Origin: JAZKFT01 sp040386335
Lineage (GTDB): Bacteria > Bacteroidota > Bacteroidia > Chitinophagales > Chitinophagaceae
Assembly: GCA_040386335.1 (NCBI GenBank)
Contig: JAZKFT010000021.1
Coordinates: 1-64,000 of the forward strand
Direction: 5' to 3'
DNA length: 64,000 bases
Under the pieces are notes generated by a model. That model did no database searches and was not told the DNA's origin. It saw only the letters and a list, made by a program, of their open reading frames with translations. Position 1 is the first letter of the stretch, and each line of letters begins with the position of its first letter. Positions 18,998-26,861 of the stretch are shown piece by piece. The position numbers were made by a program, and so were the translations under genes.

Positions 18998-20248
18998 ATG
19001 GCAAAGCAAAGCACATTGCATTGTTCGTTTTGCGGCCGCAGCCGCGACGAAGTAAAAATCCTGATAGCAGGTCAGGATGAAGTGCATATCTGCGAAAACT
19101 GTGTGGAAAGTGCCCGCGAAATAGTGGAGCAGGAAACACAGATAATGAACGAGAAATTTGGCATTGGCAGCAGCTTCAACAAGATGACTGTGAAGAAGCC
19201 ACTTGAGATAAAGGCATTTTTGGACCAATATGTGATCGGCCAGGATAGCGCCAAGAAGATTCTTTGCGTGGCGGTGTACAATCACTACAAGCGGCTAGGT
19301 CAAAAACAATTGCAGGACGAAGAAGTGGAAATTGAAAAAAGCAATATCATACTGGTGGGTGAAACCGGAACCGGGAAAACCTTACTGGCCAAAACCATTG
19401 CTAAATTGCTGAATGTTCCCTTTGCGATCGTGGACGCCACCGTATTTACCGAGGCTGGTTATGTGGGCGAAGACGTGGAAAGTATGCTTACCCGCCTGCT
19501 GCAGAATTGCGATTATAATGTGCAGGCTGCCGAACGTGGTATCGTGTACATTGATGAAATAGATAAAATAGCCCGTAAAGGCGATAACCCCAGCATTACC
19601 CGTGATGTAAGCGGTGAGGGTGTACAACAGGGCCTTTTGAAAATGCTGGAGGGAACCGAAGTGCTGGTGCCACCACAAGGCGGCCGTAAGCACCCGGAGC
19701 AAAAGATGATCAAAGTGAATACCCAGAATATTCTGTTCCTTGCGGGTGGTGCATTTGACGGTGTAGATAAAATCATTGCCCGCCGCGTAAATACCAATGC
19801 CATTGGTTTTAATGTGAACAAGGATATGCAGGAATACCAGAAGAAGAACCTGCTACAGTTTGTAAATGCTCAGGATCTGAAAACCTTTGGCCTGATACCT
19901 GAATTGTTAGGACGTCTTCCGGTGGTAACCCACCTGGATCCGCTGGATGCTGAAACGCTTCGCAGCATATTGACTTTCCCTAAGAACAGCCTAATCAAGC
20001 AATACCACAAGCTGTTTGAAATCGAAGGCATCAAGCTGGAGTTTGAAGAGCCGGTATTTGACTACATTGTTACCAAGGCGATGGAGTATAAATTAGGGGC
20101 CAGGGGATTGCGCAGTATCTGCGAACATATTTTGACAGATGCCATGTTTGAATTGCCCAGCACCCGCCAGAAGACTTTTGTGGTAACATTGGATTATGCC
20201 AGAAAGCAACTGGAGAACAGTAAGATCAGTATGCTGAAAGTAGCGTAG
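18998..20248 (+). CDS. clpX: ClpX ATPase, unfoldase subunit of Clp protease
   Basis: This 416-residue AAA+ unfoldase delivers proteins to ClpP. The N-terminal zinc-binding domain has Cys9, Cys12, Cys32 and Cys35. Walker A is GETGTGKT (about 118-125), Walker B is IVYIDEID, and the IGF tripeptide that docks ClpP is present (NAIGFNV). Sensor 2 is LGARGLRSI. The frame extends back to a TTG, but ATG 18998 gives the canonical start. It follows two clpP genes on the same strand. No trigger factor gene is visible upstream, where Bacteroidota often have one. Confidence 0.96.
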   Translation: MAKQSTLHCSFCGRSRDEVKILIAGQDEVHICENCVESAREIVEQETQIMNEKFGIGSSFNKMTVKKPLEIKAFLDQYVIGQDSAKKILCVAVYNHYKRLGQKQLQDEEVEIEKSNIILVGETGTGKTLLAKTIAKLLNVPFAIVDATVFTEAGYVGEDVESMLTRLLQNCDYNVQAAERGIVYIDEIDKIARKGDNPSITRDVSGEGVQQGLLKMLEGTEVLVPPQGGRKHPEQKMIKVNTQNILFLAGGAFDGVDKIIARRVNTNAIGFNVNKDMQEYQKKNLLQFVNAQDLKTFGLIPELLGRLPVVTHLDPLDAETLRSILTFPKNSLIKQYHKLFEIEGIKLEFEEPVFDYIVTKAMEYKLGARGLRSICEHILTDAMFELPSTRQKTFVVTLDYARKQLENSKISMLKVA

Positions 20249-20282
20249 TTCAGTTGGCAGTTTTTCAGTTGGCAGTTGGCAA
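20249..20282 (+). repeat. GGCAGTT array starting at the clpX stop
   Basis: The sequence directly after the TAG stop is CAGTTGGCAG-type units, with one T-rich interruption, ending GGCAGTTGGCAA. No complementary arm is present in the next 100 bp. Confidence 0.8.
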
Positions 20283-20396
20283 TAACTTTGCAAGCCTGCT
20301 GTTAAATGAAGATGAAGATTTTCCTGGGCATTGTGGTTAGGGCATTGCGCCTTAACTTCCGCCATCATAATATTTTAAACCACAAAAAATTATCCC

Positions 20397-20765
20397 ATGA
20401 CCGAATTGATTCAATTGTTGCAGGACAAGGCTGGCGTTTCAGCAGAGCAGGCTACCAAAAGTCTTCATGCTATCAAAGAATATGTTACAGGCAAATTTCC
20501 CATGCTGGCTGGTGCAGTAGATAATATGTTTGCCGGAGCCACCGAAAAAGTAGTGGAAACAAAAGCAGTGATAGAAGAACCAGTGAAAGAAGAAAAGGCC
20601 GGTGTGCTGGATAAAATCAGCGATGTAATACCGGGTGAGACAGGACAAAAAATAGAAGATTTTGCCAAGAAAGCAGCTGATAAAGCTGAGGATGCCTACG
20701 AAGCAGTAAAAGAAAAACTTACTGGTATGTTTGGTGCTAAGGATGATGAAGAAAAGAAACCATAA
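20397..20765 (+). CDS. Small helical protein of unknown function
   Basis: The 122-residue product appears soluble and mostly helical. An N-terminal region (LIQLLQDKAGVSAEQATKSL) resembles small helical bundles seen in DUF2267-like proteins, but I cannot assign the family. The middle and C-terminus are rich in Lys, Glu and Ala (KIEDFAKKAADKAEDAY), like LEA or other stress-associated proteins. There is no signal peptide or Cys. It lies 148 bp after clpX and is followed by an inverted GGCAGTT array and a bidirectional terminator. Confidence 0.75.
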   Translation: MTELIQLLQDKAGVSAEQATKSLHAIKEYVTGKFPMLAGAVDNMFAGATEKVVETKAVIEEPVKEEKAGVLDKISDVIPGETGQKIEDFAKKAADKAEDAYEAVKEKLTGMFGAKDDEEKKP

Positions 20766-20768
20766 TCC

Positions 20769-20857
20769 CAGTTGGCAGTTAGGTAGTTGGCAGTTTGCAA
20801 AGCCAATTCAATGAATTAAATGAGGATTGCCAACTGCCAACTGCAAAACTGCCAATT
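20769..20857. repeat. GGCAGTT inverted-repeat array (two arms)
   Basis: Arm 1 at 20769-20800 starts 4 nt after the stop codon. Arm 2 at 20827-20857 is its imperfect reverse complement (TTGCCAACTGCCAACTGC). The 26-nt spacer contains the small palindrome AATTCAATGAATT. Transcribed RNA could fold into a hairpin with arms of about 30 nt, directly before the terminator at 20862. Confidence 0.88.
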
Positions 20858-20861
20858 AACT

Positions 20862-20900
20862 AAAGAACCTGTAAGTTTCGGCTTACAGGTTCTTTAGTTT
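20862..20900. terminator. Bidirectional terminator between convergent genes
   Basis: A perfect 14-bp stem, AAAGAACCTGTAAG/CTTACAGGTTCTTT, with a 6-nt loop is followed by a T run on the plus strand. The right arm overlaps the last codons and stop of the minus-strand gene ending at 20883, so one hairpin serves both convergent transcripts. Confidence 0.88.
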
Positions 20901-21236
20901 TTGGTCGTATTGGGTTTGGTTAAAACCTACCATCACTACTTTATCGCCTGATTCTATTACCGGCCTTTTTATGAGGCTTGTGTTGTTTACCATTAAGGCA
21001 ATGGCTGCAGCCGGTTCACTGGCTGACTCCTGTTCTTCGGTTGTTAATTCACGCCAGGTGGTACTTCTTTTGTTAAGCACTATTTCCAAACCCACCTGTT
21101 TTACCCAGCTTATAAGTTTGGCTTGTGAAATGCCGTCCTTTTTATAGTCGTGAAATTCGTAATCTATGTTGTTGACCTTGAACCAGTCAAGTACTTTTTT
21201 GATAACATCGCAATTGGGAATGCCGTATACTTTCAT
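20883..21236 (-). CDS. ArsC/Spx-related thioredoxin-fold protein (YffB type)
   Basis: The 117-residue protein has the ArsC/Spx-like thioredoxin fold. It opens MKVYGIPNCDVIKK, with a single active-site-like Cys9. The family markers RSTTWREL and SLIKRPVIE follow, the latter containing the cis-Pro. It lacks the CxxC of Spx, so it fits the YffB/arsC-related subgroup, whose members are probable glutathione- or thiol-dependent reductases. Without the additional Arg/Cys pattern of true arsenate reductase I would not call it ArsC. It is downstream of the cytochrome c gene on the same strand, separated by a GGTCATT inverted array. Confidence 0.88.
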   Translation of the reverse strand: MKVYGIPNCDVIKKVLDWFKVNNIDYEFHDYKKDGISQAKLISWVKQVGLEIVLNKRSTTWRELTTEEQESASEPAAAIALMVNNTSLIKRPVIESGDKVVMVGFNQTQYDQKLKNL

Positions 21237-21251
21237 GGGTTAATTTTTGAG

Positions 21252-21347
21252 GGTCAATGGTCATTGGTCATTAGGTCATTAGGTCAATGGTCACGCCATA
21301 TTGCCAAGAAAAATGACCTATTGACTAAATGACCCAATGACCATTCA
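21252..21347. repeat. GGTCATT inverted-repeat array abutting the cytochrome c stop
   Basis: Arm 2 (21312-21345) begins immediately at the TGA stop of the minus-strand cytochrome c gene. Arm 1 (21252-21293) is the complementary copy, with GGTCAATGGTCATT units. The spacer is only about 18 nt, so the RNA hairpin could have arms of 30-40 nt. Confidence 0.88.
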
Positions 21348-21731
21348 TTCCGCTACCGATTTAATATAATCCAGTATCGCCCTGATTTGTTCATCCGTCA
21401 GGTCTGTGTGTTTGGTCATGGTGGTTTGGTTGTATTGCAGCCATAGGTTTTTGGCGTATGGGTCAGTTTGTATCAACGAATCGCTGTTGCGGATAAAGGC
21501 ATACATTTTTTGTTTGTCGGGCCAGCGGTCTTCAGCGCCTTTTAATGCCGGGCCTGTAAGTTCTTTATTGACCATATGACAACTGGCACATTTACCAAAG
21601 AAAAGTTCCTTACCCAGCTCCAGTGTTGGATCGCTGGCCACAGGTTTCAGGTCGTTATTTGTTTTTTCGGGTGCTGGGGAACAGGATGCCAGGAAGAAAA
21701 ATAAAAACAGAATAAACAGGTATTGACGCAT
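21345..21731 (-). CDS. Cytochrome c lipoprotein
   Basis: The 128-residue protein has a lipoprotein signal (LFFFLASC, then SPAPEK). A class I cytochrome c domain contains the heme motif CASCH and a probable distal Met ligand in TTMTKHTDLTDEQI, followed by the final helix ILDYIKS. It is thus a membrane-anchored single-heme electron carrier on the periplasmic side. The partner oxidase or reductase is not in this window. A TAAATTTG -7-like box lies about 18-25 nt upstream of the ATG. Confidence 0.92.
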   Translation of the reverse strand: MRQYLFILFLFFFLASCSPAPEKTNNDLKPVASDPTLELGKELFFGKCASCHMVNKELTGPALKGAEDRWPDKQKMYAFIRNSDSLIQTDPYAKNLWLQYNQTTMTKHTDLTDEQIRAILDYIKSVAE

Positions 21732-21748
21732 ACAAAAATTTGAACCTG

Positions 21749-21756
21749 CAAATTTA
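21749..21756 (-). promoter_or_regulatory. Candidate -7 promoter element of the cytochrome c gene
   Basis: TAAATTTG on the minus strand matches the Bacteroidota TAnnTTTG -7 consensus exactly and lies 17 nt before the ATG at 21731. No TTTG -33 box is seen at the expected distance, so support is partial. Confidence 0.4.
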
Positions 21757-21893
21757 TAGAGATGCGGTGTATGCGGGAATGTATTGTTGATGTTTGTTGT
21801 TTAATAAATTTCTGAACTAGTATTGCCGGTTCATTAATTGACCAGACGTGTGTATGGAAACATTTTGCGAAAGCATCCTTGCATAAAATTTTT

Positions 21894-22988
21894 ATGTTAA
21901 GACCTGTACAACTGCTACCTCTGATTTTAATTACCATGTTCTTGTCTTGCAGTAACGACCAAAGCTATAGGTATGCAATAAAGGATTTTAGAAAATCCCT
22001 GCACCCTTATTTATTGAAAATTGTTTCCAGAGGAATTGTGATGCATTCTGACAGTTGCCTCAGGAATATGGCGACAGATAACGAGTTAATCCAGTTGAGC
22101 AAATCGGAACATCCGGTTTTGCGGGCTTCCGCTTTTAAAGAAATACTTCATAGAAAATCTTTCCATCACTTTGACAATCTGATGAACCACCTTGATGACA
22201 CTGCGATGGTGATCGTGGATCAAGGGGAGTTTGGCTTATCGCACCAAACCGTGTCCGATGATATTTTGCAGGGAGCCAGATGGAAGACTCAAGATGCAAA
22301 AAGGAAAACTATTGACAATGTTCTTACCAAACACAACTACTTAACATCTGCATATCAAATTTTGTCTGAAATAGCCCCGCAGGAAAAATACTATTCGCTT
22401 ATTAAAGACATGGCAACGCGACCAAGACGCCTTTCTTATGAGGGGTACGAACTTGGGTTTGATGACATTGAATATGCGTTGTATGGACTAGCAAAATTCA
22501 AAAAAAAGGGTGACGTTAAAATCATAAAGATGCAACTATTGGATAATAACTGGAGGTTAAGTCATATCTCTTTTCGACTTATGACGGAGTTTCCAGATAC
22601 AGCATACATAGATATTCTTCGGGCCCATCATCGCTGGCAATTTTACAATTTCTCCGGAAACAGGCGTGGTGGTTTCAGCGGATATGTTACCGATAGGTCG
22701 GATCCTGAAGACTTTATCCAGGCTCTGGTGGTTCAGCAAAATGAAAGGAGTGCGAAGCTGTTAGACACCATGCTTACCTTCTTGCCGAAGCAAACATGCA
22801 TGCCTGACAAAGAAAACATTTTGAAAGAAGTGAGGATGCAGATTTGGAAACACCCCTGTCCTGCATATGCACGACTTAGGGAGAACATAAAATTCAAGGC
22901 CAAAGAAACGTTGATTTCTAACTTTGAAGTCCCTTCGGAATACCCAACAGAGCCAACTGATACTACTACGGAGACTATCAGGTGGTAA
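21894..22988 (+). CDS. Lipoprotein of unknown function, HEAT-like helical
   Basis: The 364-residue protein has a lipobox (MFLSC, then SNDQSYRY), so it is envelope-anchored. The body is helical and contains segments reminiscent of HEAT-like repeats (EHPVLRASAFKEILHRKSFHHFDNLMNHL, too long to quote in full, at about 60-90). A Thr-rich tail closes it (PTEPTDTTTETI). I do not recognise the family. The frame extends upstream to a TTG, but ATG 21894 starts the signal peptide properly. It is divergent from cytochrome c and convergent with recQ. Confidence 0.72.
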   Translation: MLRPVQLLPLILITMFLSCSNDQSYRYAIKDFRKSLHPYLLKIVSRGIVMHSDSCLRNMATDNELIQLSKSEHPVLRASAFKEILHRKSFHHFDNLMNHLDDTAMVIVDQGEFGLSHQTVSDDILQGARWKTQDAKRKTIDNVLTKHNYLTSAYQILSEIAPQEKYYSLIKDMATRPRRLSYEGYELGFDDIEYALYGLAKFKKKGDVKIIKMQLLDNNWRLSHISFRLMTEFPDTAYIDILRAHHRWQFYNFSGNRRGGFSGYVTDRSDPEDFIQALVVQQNERSAKLLDTMLTFLPKQTCMPDKENILKEVRMQIWKHPCPAYARLRENIKFKAKETLISNFEVPSEYPTEPTDTTTETIRW

Positions 22989-23137
22989 TAAAATTTATAA
23001 CTGGCTAAGCGTTGGGCCGTGGATATACCACCGCCACTACAGTTGATTTCCGAATTATAGCTGGCTTTAATACCGATAAAAAACGCAGAGAATCTCTCCC
23101 CTGCGTCCCTGCTCCTTCCCGCTTTTGCGAAAAAATT

Positions 23138-25477
23138 TTAATTCCCGTAAACGCTCAAAAACTTGATCCGCATTATTTTCAACTGCTCAAATGTGTAATC
23201 GAATTCGGCCAGTTCCTGCTGCGCCACTTCGAGGCTGGAGGTTTCGCAGCTTTTAAAGTATTCCAGTATTTCTTCCTGGTCGTCATCATCCAGCATTTCG
23301 GTAATGGCATAATCCAACTGGAGTTTGGTGCCGCTGGCAGCAATGGTTTCCATCTCTTCCAACAGTTCGTCCAGCTTCAGGTCTTTGTGTTTGGCAATGG
23401 TTTCCAGCGGTATCTTTTTATCTACATTGGTAATAATGTAAATTTTATTGCTGCTCTTATTCACCACGCTCTTCATCACAAAATCATCCGGCTTCTCAAT
23501 ATTATTGTCTTCTACATATTGATTCACAAGTTCTGCAAAGGGCTTACCAAATTTGATGGCCTTGCCCTTACTTACACCCTGGCATTTTTCCAGTTCTTCC
23601 AAAGTGGTAGGGTATAGGGTAGCCATATCCAGCAGGCTGTTTTCCAGGAACAAAACAAAGGGCGGAAGACCTCTTTTCTTCGCTTCTTTCTGGCGCAATT
23701 CCTTCAGCATATTAAACAGGCGGTCGTCCGCAGCTGCAGAGCCGCCACCCGGGCCATGTTCCTCATCATCATCTTCAGCCATGGCATCTTCAAACAGGTT
23801 GTTCAGCACAATCTTGAAGGATGTGGGTTTCTTTTCATAGGCCAATCCCTTTTCAGTAAATTTCAACAGGCCATACTCCTCAATGTCTTTACGGATAAGC
23901 GTTTCCAGCAGCATTTGCCGCAGCAGGCTGTTCCAGTAATGCACATCCTTGTCTTTGCCAATGCCAAAATGCGGATGCCGGTCGTGGCGGAACATCTGCA
24001 CCTGCGGCGTAGCATTTCCACGCAGGATATGGATGGCATAATCTATGGGGAAACGTTCGTCTAAAGCATGAATGATCTTCATGGCTTTCAGCACATCCTC
24101 TTTCGCTTCTATCTTTTCTTTAGGGTTACAGTTGTCGCAGCCGCCACTGCTTTTGCAGAGGTTGGTATCCCATTCTTCACCAAAATAATGGAGTAATATT
24201 TTGCGGCGGCATACACTGCTTTCGGCAAACGATACCGTTTCACTAATTAGCTGCGCACCCACTTCGCGTTCACTTAACGGTTTATCCCGCATCAGGTGTT
24301 CCAGTTTGGCCACATCCTTGTGGCTATAGTACAGGATACAGTTTCCTTCCAGGCCGTCGCGGCCGGCGCGGCCTGTTTCCTGGTAGTAATTTTCTATGGA
24401 TTTTGGAATGTTGAAGTGGATCACAAAGCGGATATCCGGTTTGTCGATGCCCATGCCAAAGGCAATGGTGGCTACGATCACCTGCATGTCCTCATTCATA
24501 AACATGTCCTGCCGGTCGGCCCGTAGTTTGGCATCCAGGCCTGCATGGTAAGCAACGGCTTTAATTCCGTTAGCCATCAATACTTCTGCAAGTTCCTCCG
24601 TGGTTTTACGATTAAGCGTGTAAATAATACCGCTCTTTCCCTTGTTCATGCTGATAAACCTAACGATATGCTTAATCGTAGCGTCTTTCTTAACCTTGGG
24701 TTGAATTTCGTAGTAAAGATTGTCGCGGTTAAATGAGGAGATGAAAATATTGGGATCGCGGAGACCCAGGTTTTTTACAATATCGCTCTGCACTTTTGGC
24801 GTAGCCGTAGCTGTTACTGCCAGCACAGGAATATTGGCATCTATTTCATCCATCATTTCCCGGAGCCTGCGGTATTCCGGCCGGAAATCGTGTCCCCATT
24901 CCGAAATACAGTGGGCTTCATCTACCGCGAAGAACGAAATTTTAAGCCCGTTGAAGAAATCAAGGTTCTCCTGTTTGGTCATGGTTTCAGGAGCTACAAA
25001 AAGCATTTTTGTTTTACCGCTGGTCAGGTCGTCTTTTACTTCACGTTGCTGCGTCTTGGTAAGACTGCTGTTCAGAAAATGAGCCACATTATCATTGTCG
25101 CTAAAACCACGCATCAGGTCTACCTGGTTTTTCATAAGGGCTATCAGCGGGCTTACAATTATAGCCACGCCTTCGCACATCATGGCGGGTAATTGGTAGC
25201 ACAGGCTTTTGCCGCCACCGGTGGGCATAATAACAAACGTGTCTTTTCCGCTCAGCAGGCTTTGGATGGCTTCCACCTGCAGTCCCTTAAAAGCTTTAAA
25301 ACCAAAATATTTCTGGAGGCCCTGTTGCAGTTCGGTAATGGTGAACTTGTTGATGGCCGGGTTTACTTTACCATCTGTAGCGGCTAATTTGGCAGCGCTT
25401 TTTTTCTTTATAGTCGTAGCGGATTTAGCCGCCGTACCATTTGCTGCGGTTTTAACGGCAGCTACTGTTTTTCCCAT
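23138..25477 (-). CDS. recQ: ATP-dependent DNA helicase RecQ
   Basis: The 779-residue superfamily 2 helicase acts in recombination and repair. After a Lys/Ala-rich N-terminal tail of about 45 residues come motif I (MPTGGGKSLCYQLPA), motif II with its aromatic loop (DEAHCISEWGHDFRPEY) and motif VI (QETGRAGRDG). The RQC zinc cysteines are present (CRRKILLHYFGEEW, then CDNC). An HRDC-like region (LPPFVLFLENSLLDMATLYP) precedes a further acidic C-terminal region. The Lys/Ala-rich tail is not typical of E. coli RecQ. The frame extends upstream to a TTG; ATG 25477 is preferred. Confidence 0.95.
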   Translation of the reverse strand: MGKTVAAVKTAANGTAAKSATTIKKKSAAKLAATDGKVNPAINKFTITELQQGLQKYFGFKAFKGLQVEAIQSLLSGKDTFVIMPTGGGKSLCYQLPAMMCEGVAIIVSPLIALMKNQVDLMRGFSDNDNVAHFLNSSLTKTQQREVKDDLTSGKTKMLFVAPETMTKQENLDFFNGLKISFFAVDEAHCISEWGHDFRPEYRRLREMMDEIDANIPVLAVTATATPKVQSDIVKNLGLRDPNIFISSFNRDNLYYEIQPKVKKDATIKHIVRFISMNKGKSGIIYTLNRKTTEELAEVLMANGIKAVAYHAGLDAKLRADRQDMFMNEDMQVIVATIAFGMGIDKPDIRFVIHFNIPKSIENYYQETGRAGRDGLEGNCILYYSHKDVAKLEHLMRDKPLSEREVGAQLISETVSFAESSVCRRKILLHYFGEEWDTNLCKSSGGCDNCNPKEKIEAKEDVLKAMKIIHALDERFPIDYAIHILRGNATPQVQMFRHDRHPHFGIGKDKDVHYWNSLLRQMLLETLIRKDIEEYGLLKFTEKGLAYEKKPTSFKIVLNNLFEDAMAEDDDEEHGPGGGSAAADDRLFNMLKELRQKEAKKRGLPPFVLFLENSLLDMATLYPTTLEELEKCQGVSKGKAIKFGKPFAELVNQYVEDNNIEKPDDFVMKSVVNKSSNKIYIITNVDKKIPLETIAKHKDLKLDELLEEMETIAASGTKLQLDYAITEMLDDDDQEEILEYFKSCETSSLEVAQQELAEFDYTFEQLKIMRIKFLSVYGN

Positions 25478-25648
25478 ATTCAATATTGTTTTCGATGTGG
25501 TGCTTTTGAAAAAAAGCAAACCGAATCTTTAAAGTACGCAATGTTTTCTTATCCAAACAGAAAAGAAAAAAGAAATGACTTTTTGATGATTACAAGAGGA
25601 TATCATTTGTTAACCGGCAGTTGTAATTCTATTGAGCGACATTGGCGA

Positions 25649-25678
25649 ACGGCCCCCCCGCTTATTGCGGGGCTCCGT
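25649..25678. repeat. GC-rich REP-like palindrome
   Basis: Arms of about 12 nt around CCCCCGC/GCGGGG flank a TTATT loop, with outer bases ACGG/CCGT. It lies between divergent genes. The core resembles palindromes at 46346-46362 and 50581-50596. Confidence 0.65.
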
Positions 25679-25885
25679 TGAAGCGTATACCATTATTCAG
25701 CTTTCTTCAGTGCAAACTGGCTTTATTTTCTGTTTGAATCCCTTATTTGAGGGTCGAACGAAGTTAACCCAACAGCTATTAAAAACCATCAGCAAAAAAC
25801 AAAGACGTGTTAAAGAAATACGGCCTGGCCGGTCACCATTTTACTTTAATCCTTGTATCAAAATTTAATCAATCATTGTTCTCTC

Positions 25886-25893
25886 TACATTTG
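25886..25893 (+). promoter_or_regulatory. Candidate -7 promoter element of kdsD
   Basis: TACATTTG matches the Bacteroidota TAnnTTTG consensus exactly and ends 4 nt before ATG 25898, implying a leaderless or nearly leaderless transcript. A clear TTTG -33 box is missing. Confidence 0.45.
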
Positions 25894-25897
25894 TTTT

Positions 25898-26854
25898 ATG
25901 GATGTAAAAACATTGGCCCGGCAAACCATTCAATTGGAAGCTGAAAGCATTTCGGGCCTGCTGGATTTTATAAACGAAGATTTTGAAAAGGCAGTTAGAT
26001 TGCTTCATGATGGCACCGGGCGTGTGGTCATCAGCGGTATTGGTAAAAGCGCCATTGTGGCCCAAAAAATAGTGGCTACGCTAAACAGTACCGGAACACC
26101 GAGCCTGTACATGCATGCGGCGGATGCCATTCATGGCGACCTGGGTATGGTGCAACCAGCCGACGTGGTGCTGCTCATCAGCAAGAGTGGTAACAGCCCG
26201 GAAATAAAAGTGTTGGTACCCCTGATCAAAAACTTTGGCAATACATTGATAGGCATGGTGGGAAATACCCAAAGCTACCTGGCCCTGCATGCGGATATGG
26301 TACTCAATACCACGGTAAGCCAGGAGGCATGTCCCAATAACCTGGCGCCTACCAGCAGCACTACGGCACAAATGGTAATGGGTGATGTTTTGGCGGTGTG
26401 CCTGATGAAGCTCAATGGCTTTACCGGGGATGATTTTGCCAAATTTCACCCGGGCGGCACTTTGGGCAAGCAGCTATATCTAAGGGTAAGCGATCTTTTG
26501 GTAAACAACCTGGTGCCCAGGGTTTTTATTACCGCCAGTTTAAGAGAAGTAATTGTGGAAATGACGGCCAAACGCCTGGGGGCTACGGTGGTGCTGAATG
26601 AAGATGAAACGGTGCATGGCATTATTACCGATGGCGATCTGCGGAGGATGCTGGAAAAAAACACCTCCTTCGAGCATTTGCAGGCGAATGATATTTGCAC
26701 TGTCAATCCTAAATCCATCGCTGCTGATGTGCTGGCCATAGATGCGCTGGATATGCTCCGCCGCTACGACATCACCCAATTGGTGGTGATGCAGGATGGG
26801 ACTTACACCGGCATTTTGCATTTGCACGATTTGGTAAAAGAGGGTTTGATTTAA
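25898..26854 (+). CDS. kdsD: D-arabinose 5-phosphate isomerase (KpsF/GutQ family)
   Basis: The 318-residue protein has an N-terminal SIS sugar-isomerase domain (VVISGIGKSAIVAQKIVATLNSTG, SKSGNSPEI, KFHPGGTLGKQL) and two C-terminal CBS domains (about 205-318). It interconverts ribulose 5-phosphate and arabinose 5-phosphate, the first step towards KDO for lipopolysaccharide. The frame continues upstream to a TTG, but ATG 25898, right after a -7 box, matches the family start. An S41 peptidase gene begins 7 nt after its stop, suggesting an operon. Confidence 0.93.
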   Translation: MDVKTLARQTIQLEAESISGLLDFINEDFEKAVRLLHDGTGRVVISGIGKSAIVAQKIVATLNSTGTPSLYMHAADAIHGDLGMVQPADVVLLISKSGNSPEIKVLVPLIKNFGNTLIGMVGNTQSYLALHADMVLNTTVSQEACPNNLAPTSSTTAQMVMGDVLAVCLMKLNGFTGDDFAKFHPGGTLGKQLYLRVSDLLVNNLVPRVFITASLREVIVEMTAKRLGATVVLNEDETVHGIITDGDLRRMLEKNTSFEHLQANDICTVNPKSIAADVLAIDALDMLRRYDITQLVVMQDGTYTGILHLHDLVKEGLI

Positions 26855-26861
26855 TTTTAGT

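Larger units (their letters stand above)
25478..25897. other. Divergent recQ-kdsD intergenic region
   Basis: This 420 bp stretch has no credible ORF. It contains a GC-rich palindrome at 25649-25678 (see separate entry) and a TACATTTG -7 box just upstream of kdsD. Promoters for both divergent genes must lie here. The palindrome is not placed where a terminator is needed. Confidence 0.6.

Noticed and set aside
20883..21236. Arsenate reductase ArsC
   Set aside because: No ars operon and it has the YffB-like pattern, so only the broader ArsC/Spx-related family is called.
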